DNA from: Aspidiotus rigidus
Taxonomy: Eukaryota > Arthropoda > Insecta > Hemiptera > Diaspididae
DNA length: 64,000 bases
Assembly: GCA_035079385.1 (NCBI GenBank)
Contig: JAVHKY010000029.1
Location: 6,386,001 to 6,450,000 of the forward strand
Direction of reading: 5' to 3'
In this document: one piece after another, positions 37,701-49,200 of the stretch
How the letters are laid out: every line of letters begins with the position of its first letter
Position numbering within the stretch: position 1 is the stretch's first letter
Translations under genes and position numbers: made by a program
The notes under the pieces: generated by a model
What the model was told of the DNA's origin: nothing
The model's database searches: none
Seen by the model: only the letters and a program-made list of their open reading frames with translations

Positions 37701-40700
37701 TAGAAAAAATATCTTATATATGTTAAAAATTGATACAAAAATGATACAGAAGTTCTGAAATTTTCGAACTAGCGGAGATAAAAAAAGAGTGAAATTATTC
37801 ATTATTTACCACAAAAATATCAAAATAGATAGAGTGAAAAATGGAAGATTTCTAGGTTTTTTGGAGAGGTTGAAAAATGAGTAAATTGTGCTCTGCGCTA
37901 GAGAAATGAGCAAGTGCTCAAGAAGGAAAATTCTTACATTTCTCGTATTTTAGGAGAGTTAGATTGTAGCTCTCATGAGAGATATATATTTATGGTAAAA
38001 ATATAGAAAATTGATACAGAATTGATACAAAAACTCTGAAATTTTCGAACTAGCTTGGAAGAAAAATAGGGTGAATTGATTCACATTTAGTTTAAAAACA
38101 GCTAAATATTCACGATGAAAAATTGGACGATTTCTAGGATTTTTAAAGAGGTTGAAAAATGAGTAAATTGTGCTCTGTTTTAGAGAAATGAGGAAGTGCG
38201 CCAGAAGAAATATATCTTATCTACTTAGGTCAGCCTTGTGACGTCACTATCTATTGACGTCATAGAACAATTATTTTGAAGTTTCCCTCTTATTCCAAGC
38301 TTGTGACGTCACACTTCCATGACGTCATGCGACCGTTTTTTTTTCAAGTCCACCTCCTTACATATATAAGATGGATGGTATCCTCATAGGTACGAGCCAT
38401 ACTGATTTGAATGAAGAAGAAGATACTGAGGCACGTAACAATCATTTAATTCATTCAAATCCTTACATATATCGCTTGGGCGCAATGTCTGTAGTCACAG
38501 TTTGATATCATAGGCCAGCCTTGTGACGTCACAATTTGATGATGTAATCTTCTTCTTCTTCAGTGCCCTGACCGACCTCGATCTTTGGCTCTTCATAAAG
38601 TCACAGTTTCATGTCGTCATGGGTCAGCCCTGTGACGTCACAATCTGATGACGTCATAGATCAGTCATTTTCGAGTTTCCCTCCTATTCCGAGCTTGTGT
38701 CGTCACAATTTGATAACGTCATAGATCAGCCGTGTGACGTCACATTTCAATGACGTCATGCATCAGTTTTTTTCAAGTGCCCCTCCTTACATATATAGCT
38801 TGGAGGTGATATCTGTGACGTCACAGTTTGATGTTGTTATAGGTCAGCCTTGTGACGTCACAATCCATTGACGTCATAGATCAGTTATTTTCAAGTTTCC
38901 CTCTTATTCCGAGCTTGCGACTTCAAAATTTGATAACGTCATAGATCAGCCTTGTGACGTCACACTTCCATGACGTCATGCGTCAGGTTTTTTTTCCAAG
39001 TCCACCTCCTTACATAACTTGTGATGTCACAATCTGACGACGTTATAGATCAGTTATTTTCAAGTTTCCCTCTTATTCCGAACTTTTGACGTCACAATTT
39101 GATACCGTCATAGATCAGTCTTGTGACGTCACATTTCAATGACGTCATGCATCAGTTTTCCAAGTCTCACTCCTTACATATATAGCTCGGAGGAGATGTC
39201 TGTGACGTCACAGTTTGATGTTGTCGTAGGTCAGCCTTGTGACGTCACAACCCGTCGACGTCGTCACAGATCAGTTATTTTCAAGTTTCCCTCTTATTCC
39301 GAGCTTGTGACGTCACAATTTGATGATTTCATGGGTCAGTTACACTTCAATGACGTCATGCGTTAGTTGTTTCTTTTTTCCAAGTCTCCCTCCTTACATA
39401 TATAGCTCGGGGGCAATGTCTGTGACGTCAAAGTCTGATGATGGGATAGATCAGTTATTTTTAACTTTCGCTCCTATTCCGAGTTTCACAATTTGACGAT
39501 GTCATGGGTCAGTTTGTTTTCCAAGTTTCCCTCCTATCTATCATATGTAGCTGAGGGCGAGGTCTGTCACGTCACAATTTTATGATGTCATACGTCCGCC
39601 TTGTGATGTCACAATCTAGCTTGTGACATCACACATTGATGACTTCGTTTGTACCTCAGTTTTTTTCTCAAGTCCCCCTCATTACATAATACAGCTCGAG
39701 CGGCGATGGGTGTGACGTCACAGTTTGATGAACTCAGAGGTCTAAATTTTTCCAAGTCCCTTTCCTATCATATGATATAGCTTGGAAACCGAAATTTTTA
39801 CAATCACACGTAGTTCCAAAATCCGGGTCTATGACGTCACAATCTGATGACGTCTACTTTAATTTTTTTATTTTTGTTATTCACACAGCCCTGTGAGTTG
39901 ACTAACCTGACGTTTTTGGATCCCCGCCTAAAGCAAAGGAAAGTGTTGTAGAAAATCAATTATGAGAACCGGAAATATTCTCGATATCAAGATTTAGCGG
40001 TTGTTCAAGGAAGCAATCATGTTAAAAATGTATGAGGAAAGTCGTAACATGGGTCTTACTTGATCCAGTTGATTCCAAACCCTCAATTTTCTTCCATAGC
40101 GGAAAATTAACGCAAAAATGGACCTGCGTCTCGAGTCTCATTTGTGATCCCAAAAATTCTATTATCTAACTGAGTTTCATTCTTCTGTTGTTATGTGATT
40201 TTGTTTTGTTCCATCGATTTGTGATTTTAATTTCTCCGAATCATCTAAGTTACTGTATTAACACAATCTTCTTATCAGTCGGAAGAAACACAGTGTGCGA
40301 GCCATAAGCTTGATTTAGGACTCCTGAAACTATCTTTGCACTCTATCTATCACGCAAGCTATACGGTGGGAATGAAAGACTTCCTCTCTTTCAGTGAGCC
40401 AGAAATTAACGTCTTATTGTGCACATTGGTGAGCGAGCCAAAATTAGGGCCATTTCATACTACTTCTTTATTGTTTTTTTTTTTGCATGCAATTTCTTCA
40501 ATTTTTAGACTGCGATTGTTGGATCTGCTTGAGTGTGTTCAAATTCACGCCTCCTGATCAATTGTCTTTCGCCAAAAAGCTATTAAAAAAAAAAACTTCG
40601 AAATTGTTTCATGTCTTCAGTGAATTTGTCTTTTCTATGAGTGGTTATATAATAATGTCGGAGCTGGCGCTTGTCAATTTTTCGATCTTGTGTTGGTTTA

Positions 40701-43700
40701 TGGTGCCACCTTTATTTTTTTATTATTATTTTTGAAAATTTTCTCCAGAAAAATTATTGATTCTAATAACGTGGAAGTTATCGACTGCGCCAATTTCGGT
40801 ATTTTATGACTACATATTTCTACATTTCACCGCCTTTTACCTATTATTTTTTGCACCACTGTTATTTATACTTAGTTATAGTATATAACGTATTATAAAC
40901 CTCGAATCGCAAGGTTCAGGATACTAACAAGTTTTTCAGATTTTTTTTTTTTTTTTCACATTCTAAATTCATAAAACCCATTTTCATACGTCGACTGGTG
41001 CTTTGTAGGCATTAATAAAACTGCGAACGACGACGAACTAACAGATTTTCACATGAACGCTGGCGATTCTTTCCGACTATCTTGTTGGATAAATGATACA
41101 TCGAGTGGTCCTATGCGTGGAATGTGGTCGAGAATCGATGGCAGTTTCGATCAGAACGTTCAAATCGAAGGCAATCTATTGAGGTGTGTAAAGACTCTTT
41201 GTCGACTTTTACGAACATTAGACTGGAAAAACTATTTTTGACCAGTGGTATGTGTGTATTTTTAGCATCAATAACGTACATGCTGGCAACACCGGAAATT
41301 ATAGATGTTCTATTTTCACCAATGAAGGAGATAAATTCAAGGATTACAAGTTACACGTGAAATGTAAGTCTTTTTTGCTTAACAAACCCCGACGGTTTTA
41401 ACAATCCTCTATAGGTCACGAGATGACCTCATCAGATACCAACGCTCTTAACGGGAGCTTTTGGATAGACAAGTTCACAAGGATCTTGTTAGTGTTGGCC
41501 TTTATTCTTCTTGGACATCAGTTAGCGTTTGCGAAAGCCTCTTCAGGCCTTTCAGTATGAGCAGCGAACACTACTCAAGTTGAATTCCAGTGACCGAGTG
41601 GTTGAGTCGCGGAATTCTGACTCAAACGTGCGTAACAAAAAATATCCCACTTTTTAGCTTTTTCACTTCTAACCATAGCTCTTATCCGTTTAACCAGTAA
41701 AGGTCTTGGAGCTCTATATTGCTGACATCAAACAACCCGAGCCACTCTCCATTCTCCAATGTGTGGATATGAAGAGAATAACTGGCTCTTCCACAATTCA
41801 CATCTTCACGCTACTTGAGTCAGGATCTTCCCACTCTCCTACCCTGAAGCCCTAGTTTAACTGCTTGCCTCTCTTCTTCAACTGACGCTAATTACGGAGG
41901 CCTTTCTTTCCCTTTTCCTACTCTCAAATACCGAGTGACGGCTCTCCTCTTTACTCCTGACTTTGCCGACCCTACCTCTCCTTCTCATCAACTGAACTCC
42001 ATTTCTGCCCGTACAAAAACCTGAGTTAATTCAGTAGTAGACATGAAAAATGATCTCTATTTATGTGGCTCTACCAAGAAATCTACTTAATCTGTCTGAC
42101 TCTTGTCTTCGTCTCTCTCATTCTCTGTCTTTTACATTTGTGACCTCTGATATTTCTCCACCATTGTGGTATTCTTCATTGCAGTGTTTGTCAAACAGTG
42201 ACCTTTTTCCGATGTTGAACTTGCTCTTAGTCTCACCAATGTAGATACCTTCGAACTGTTCGCAACTAAGCTTTTACACTCTGTTCAAATGCAACTTGTC
42301 TTGGTCGTTGCTCATTTTCTTCACCATGGGTGGGGTCTTATGGATGCCCAGATTCACATCATAACTACTGAAGCCTTTATCACCTTGTTGTGTGATTTCC
42401 TATGTGTAAGGTACTGCTCTGGAGTTCTTTTTCACTTTTCTATCATGGCTTTCCCTATTTTCCCGAGGACTACCTCAACCACCTCTCCGGAGGAGCCATT
42501 GGCTGTTGCGATCTGCCGTTTCTTTCCTTTCCTTGGAGGGAAAATTGCTCGGTGGTGGTTCTGAACGGCCGCTAACTTGTGCCTGAGGTGGTGGTAGGCG
42601 TCCCTTGGGATGATGAAATCGGTGTACGTTGGCTTTGACACCTTTATAAGTTTTGTATTCTATCTTGTTATTCTCCAGTGTAAGGGTTGGGTGGTCTTAT
42701 GCCCTTTTCCGTTGTGAATTTGATGCTTTCATTATTGGTCCACCTATTTATTCGTGCCTAACCTCACAGTTAGGATATCATCTATGTATCCAGCCTAGTG
42801 TTTGATCAAGTTTCCGAACGTACGGCTTTTCAATATCTTGTCTTCCTTGTCATTCATGAATATCCCCGCTAATATCGGTCTCACCAGTAGTGATTCCATC
42901 GCTGGTTCTTCTTCCTGGCTGTAGAACTTCTTATTGTTCTCTTATCCTTTTTTTCTAATATTATTGCTGGTCCTCATTATTCTCCAATAAGTTCCGGTCT
43001 ATTTATTTCCTTTCTTGACTAGAATAATTCATCCTAACCAGGTATGGCAAATGAAAAATTTCTTGACTTGATTTCATTTAATTTTGTTATCAACTTTCTT
43101 AGATTTTTGTTTTTGTTCAAGTTTTGTTTTACGGCAAATTTTTCGTTTATGTTTTAATTGTTGAAAAAGAATTCGTTTGAAAAAATATGTCTTTCTCAAC
43201 AAAAACATGTTTTTTTCAAATAAAAACATGTTCTCTTTTTCAAATAAAAACATTTCGTTTTTCAAATAAAAACATCTTTTTTTTAAAATAAAGACATGTT
43301 TTTTCTGTTAAATTGTTTTTATTTATTCAAAGTTTCATTTTGCGCAGATTTTTCGTTTTTGTTTTCGTTTCGTCAATTTCAAATGCTAAATTTCGTTTTT
43401 GTAGCGTTTATAGTTTCTAAAATAATTATGATTTGTTTCGTTGAATAGAGTTTTGTTTTTGTTTCGTTTGCCATGCCTGATCCTAACACGTCTTTGAATG
43501 GGCCATACCCATCTCACCGGCTCTTCTCTCTTTCTACGCTTCTCAGCCCCTTCGTACCAGTGCTGCAATGATGATGACCTATCCTCTAACATTTCATCTT
43601 CTGTCCAGAGCTCTCAAAAACATCCGCTCTTCCTACCACACAAAAACCCTGTAAAATATCTTCTGTACAATAAATAGACTACCTCCATCCATCCAACTCA

Positions 43701-46262
43701 TATTCATCCCTATTGTCGCCATCTGCCCACTCTGAGCCCAAAACCCTTAGAGTGGTTGTAAGGCTCGGTAATTTGAGAAAAAAAAATTCATTATTAATTT
43801 AATATTATTAATTTTTCTATCTCACTATTGCTGCGTACGCGAATCTCTACAAATGGTAAAAATCTCTTCTCTTCTACAAAGATAAATATTATTTTCTGAA
43901 TGTTTTAACGTTTTCACTTTGGTCTTTCTCGAACAGTGGATGATCTTCTTCCAACTTTAGCGAGTATGTCCAAGAAAACTGTTCAGTACGGAGATACGAT
44001 CGATTTGCTGTGTGCTGTTGACTTGGAGCCGCCGGTGAATTATTCTTGGGTTCTACACACGCATGAAAAATCTCTTCGTAAAATCATTCATGACGTTGTA
44101 AGTGCTGAATATATGCTTGATTTTGCGGAAGTATCCGTATGAGAACGTGCTTCTTTATCAATGTGTTTTATCTTTCAGAAAACGATTACAATTCCGAATG
44201 CATCCGTTGGTAACAGCGGTCTTTACTTCTGTAATGCTGTTGGCAAAGGATTCACCTTCAGACTGCCTACCATGTTGCTCGTAGAAGGGGTCATTCCAGC
44301 CTTCAAAGGGACAAGTTACATGACATTCTCCCCGCTAACGCAAGCATCGATGTCATTTAACATCGAAATCACTTTCAAACCGAACCACCGCGAAGGTAAG
44401 TGTTGAACTTATTTGAAGAAGCTTGCAATGTGTGACGTTTGTCATTTGAACATCCGCAAGATAGAGTGAGCATCGACCATATCAAAAGACTGTTCAACGC
44501 ACTGACTGGTCGAAAGACTTGCGGTTGGTGTAGCGGGTTGATGTTCATCGCTTATGAAGGTCAGGAGATCCTTTCTATTGTCGGCAGTGTGCTCAGTCTG
44601 TTTCGTGAATGGTCCAAGCGCCTGTCTTGATGTAATGTGAATTTGTATCCATAGGTTTATTACTGTATACCGGACAAACTAGAAATGGCAAAGGAGACTT
44701 CATGGCTTTCGGGCTTAACAAAGGTTATCCTGAATTAAAATTCGATGTAGGATCCAAGCCGGTAACAATCACAGCGGATGTACCGGTGACGTTGCACGAA
44801 TGGCACACAGTTCGTCTAATAAGAGAAGGAAAAACTGGTATACCTGAATGAAATTCAAGTTTTTGCATCAATATCTGCTTATCTAAACGATGTTTCAAAA
44901 CCAAAATCGTTTTGCAGGAACATTGGAGGTAGATGGAAGATGGAATGTTACCAAAACTGCAGAAGGTAAACACGAAACCTTAGATCTGACGTTACCATTG
45001 TACGTTGGTGGTTTACCGAATTTCGAGGTCATTAGAAACAGAACTGGTTTCACTTCCGGATACATGGGTAAAACTTCCCGTCACATAAATGCGTCTTACA
45101 AAAATTGAAAGTTTGCCTGATTTTAAACTTTTTTTCGCTGTAGGGTGCCTTAAGAATCTAATCGTTGATTCAGATTCGTACGATCTGAAAAAAGCTATCT
45201 ATAGTAACGAATTGGTTAGTTGTAACACGTGCGCGAATGATCCTTGCCAGAACGGCGGAGGTTGTCAGGAAAGCTTGTCATCGACAAATGGTTCTATGTG
45301 CATTTGTCCTCCTGGATTTAGTGGCGAGCATTGTGCCTATGCTTGGGATACCTGTTACCTAGGTGAGTTTTTTGACGCGATTAGGACGATTGAAGACTTG
45401 TCAAATATGTAGATTCTGGTAAGACACATCAGATAAGAAATTTTCATTTCGTGTGAAGGAAGACGGTTGAGCGAGAGAAAAGTCGGTATGGAAGATTTTT
45501 CGGAGTCGAAGTTGTGACCATGAATTGCATAGTATGAGCTCGTGAGGGGGGATCCAAAAAGTCGATTGGGAAGTTGTCTCCCTTCTTTTCTCGTTCATTC
45601 TCAGGGACTATAATTCTGAAAAAATACTCTCAACTGTGTGATTTGCAGAAATATTAATCAAATAGAAGGGAAGATAATGAAACGTGTTTCACATTTCTGC
45701 TGTTTCTAATGAACCCCGTTCAAAATGAGTTTTTCGTTGGTTCATGACTATCCTCTTCGCCAGGTCGACACTTTTTTTCGATGTTATGATAGAACTTGAA
45801 CAAGATTAGAGCCTCGATTCTGATCTAAAGCTTATCTATAATTGAGTCCATCGAGTTCAAACCATGCGCATCAAAAAATTCATATTTTAAGTTGTATCGA
45901 AAAAATATGCTTACCCATAAAATTGAACCGACTATGTCGCATCATGCAAAAAATTCATTCGCGTATCAAAAAACGATACGAAGTTGATAGGTTTGTGAAC
46001 GCGATGGTGATAATTAGCTCATAACGACGAAATATACGATGTATAAAAGCGTCGAGGGTCACGATTATCATGACGTTGAACCAGACGTGTCTGTTTCACG
46101 CTGATGACTCATTTACAATTCTATCGTGCTCTGCCTTATTGATTCGAAAATGTCTCATCGATAAACTCCGAATCCCTCCTTGCTTTAGAACTTTTTTTTT
46201 TTTTTGTATTATGCACTTTGTGAAGATACAAAACCAAAATTTATGCGCCCCCGGGTGGGCTC

Positions 46263-46299
<37 letters not shown>

Positions 46300-49200
46300 G
46301 CCGATTGCGCCACGGAGGCGATTGTGAATATCGTGTCTCCGGCACGGTGTGAATTGAATCGTTTTCAGTCGCCGCACCAGCTTGTAGTATTTGGAAACCG
46401 TATGTATGAGTACGAAGTTCGCGCGAGTGCAGCGGTGTAGATTTCTAGCATCGAAACTTTATGCCTGCTGGATCATCCTTTTGGGAAATTTATGTGAGGG
46501 TTACCGTGAAGGTATGAGAGGGTCAAATTTGTGTTTAGTTCTTATATATTGATATTTGTACCGGTACTTCCATTGGCTACGTAAAGTCATGTGGTGCAAG
46601 GCGAGACGACGATTCTTAGTATGAAAGAGCTATGGCATAAGCTTTATGAAGAATCGTTCGGTGAGTCTCAAAGTGAGGTCCTGAACTGTGTTTAGTTCAT
46701 ATATATATATAGAATTCTCTTTTCAGATACATGTGGTGAAGGTCATTGCATAGAGAATGAGAGTGGTTCTGGAACGGAATGTCAGTGTCCGTATGGTAAA
46801 ACGGGCAAAGCATGTGCTCAAAATGTGATAATCAAGACGCCTGCATTTACGAAAAATTCTTACCTAGCGTATCCATCGATGTTCATGAAGAAGGACAAGT
46901 ACGTAACGAAAATGGTATCTTTCAACACTTCGTTTTGGAGTAAATTACTACCTCTCTCTCAGTTTTAGAAGTCCTATTCTTCGACAGCTGCACTATTGTC
47001 GCATAGCCCTACTCGTCTTGAGTACATCGAAATAAAAGAGTCTTATGTACTTTCTATCATCCCGTAAGGTGGAATTCTCGGGAGAGGGTGTTAAAGCTTG
47101 AACCTGTGGTTTGGGAATTTGAGGGAATTTTCAAAGCTGACAGTTGTGGCAGATATCTGTGTCCTAGTTACGGGATTAGAAACAAAGATTTGAAGATAAT
47201 TATAAAAAGTAAATTAGGGGAAGGGACAGACTCAGAAGTGGTTCGTTGTTTTGAGAGATGTGATTGACTTAGTTTAGGGTCTTGGTAAAAAGTTCAGAGC
47301 TTGACTTTAATGAGTAGGAGAGTTCTGGAACACAATTTGTCACCTAACACGAGATAAGGGACCTATCTATCAATTGGCAGCAGTACGCATCCTCCTTATT
47401 GTTTATAAGGATGGGTATTGCTGCCAATTCAGAAATGGGTCCTTTATATCTCGTGGCAGGTCACATTTAATGGTTTATTGGGAAGAGATTTGATTTGGCT
47501 TCGAGGTATTGAGAAAAAAATGAAAGTCCGTAAAGTAAAATTATGTCAGCGATGACGTCATAGAACGACTAGCATGACGCGTCTTATAGTCCATCCCAGT
47601 TAAGAGTGTCAGTAAATCGATGGCAATGCGGTATGAGTGGCGTGAAGGGAATTGCGAAATTCGCACTGAGAGCGTCGAGCAGCACGACGCTTCTCGTCTC
47701 TCATTGGCCGTGAAATTGACGCACCAGAACTCACACGTTGTGGTCGCCTTTTGAATTACTGATACTCTTAACTGGAATGGACTATACAGATATCCAACTA
47801 GTCCTCAGTCCAAAGACCTAATGTCAAAACTATTTCGATCATCGAGCAATTGGGAAAATGTCGACATTCCATCTATAAATCTTTAGGAAAGGATGGGGTG
47901 GTAATTGGAAAAAGTTTTTAGAATTATCAGGGAAAAACTTTATCCTGGATATTATGTCTTTTTTTTTCTTTTTTTTTTTCTTGAAATAATAGACATTGGG
48001 AGGATTTGTTTTGTTGCCAATATAGCCACTCAAAAATTCGAAAGACCTTAATGTATCGAATTCTGTATTGAAATTATCGCTAAATATCGATATATCGGTT
48101 GAAAATACTGGTCTCAAGCTATAGCGAAGGTCAACATTTTCTCCAGGTCTCCAAAGTAAGTCAAGGTTTCCGGATGATGTCGGTTTGTCTCGCGATTCCC
48201 TGACGAAAATTTCAGGATGACCCCCCGCCTTAAGACTTGGGCTCTCAAAATAGTACAGGATAAGTAGATCAAGGTTACTCACAACGTTATCAGCTTGTGA
48301 CGTCATTTTTCTCCCGTAATTTTGACTTGAAATTTCGTCCTCGCGATGCTATGACTCAAATTTCAGAATGACCCACAGCCTTAGGACATAAAATTCTAAA
48401 AAAGTAGAGGCTAAAATTCTTTCATGTCTTTAAAGTAGATCAAGGTTTTCATGACGTCATTTTTGTCCTGAAATTTTTTTCTCGCGATTCCATAACCCAA
48501 AAATGACCCGCAGCCTAGGTGCCTGAGTAGCAAAAGTCAAAATCCTCCAAGTCCTCGAAGTAAGTCAAGATCATTAAGGAAAACATAAGCTCGTGACGTC
48601 ATTCCTGTCCCACAATTTATCTCACAATTCAGAGAAGCAAATTTGACAACGACCTGTATCCTTAAGACGTAAGGTCTGAAGATAGCAAAGGTCGAAGTCT
48701 CTTGTAGTTCACGAAGTAGGTCAAAAGCACTTATGACGTCTTCCTTGTCTTTTAATTTTGTAACGCAGCCCATATAAGGTCTCGAGGTAGCTAAGGTCCA
48801 AATTCATCCAAGTTCTTAAAGTAGATCAAGAGCACTTATGACTCCATTAGCTCGTGTTGTTGTTTTTACCTTGAGATTTTGTATTGCGATTTTTTAACGC
48901 AAATTTTAGGGTGATTCCCAACCTTAAGATACAAGTTTCCAAAGTGGCAGAGGTCAAAATTCCTCCAAGTTCCTGAAATACTCAAAGGCACTCATCACAT
49001 CATCTGTTTGTGACGTCATTTCTGTCTCACAATTTGTATTGCAATTCTGTCTTGCAAATTTGACAATGACCCCTGGCTCTGAGATACGAAAGGTCTCAAG
49101 GTAGCAAAAAATTCCTTGAAGTTCCTAAAATGGGTCAACTCATGACGTCATCGGCTTGTAACGACATTTTTTGTCTTGTAATTTTGTAACGCGAATTCCA

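Larger units (their letters stand above)
35756..38225 (+). mobile_element. 2,470-bp DNA transposon with 343-bp terminal inverted repeats (Polinton-like miniature?)
   Basis: The left TIR (35756-36098) and right TIR (37883-38225) are 343 bp each and differ by one base that I could find. The ends read AGTAGATAAG...CTTATCTACT and are bordered by the 6-bp duplication TAGGTC. TIRs of hundreds of bp, an AG start and 6-bp duplications match Polinton/Maverick elements, which are normally 15-20 kb; here the capsid, polymerase and integrase genes are absent. The inside holds one small zinc-ribbon gene (36119-36382), about eleven copies of a 72-bp AT-rich repeat and two decayed extra copies of the TIR sequence. 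The near-identity of the TIRs implies recent movement or gene conversion. The class assignment is inference. Confidence 0.82.

Noticed and set aside
46070..46300. Open frame of about 76 codons ending in [18 protein letters not shown]
   Set aside because: The C-terminal part is the complementary translation of the tRNA-Asn gene, a common false protein.
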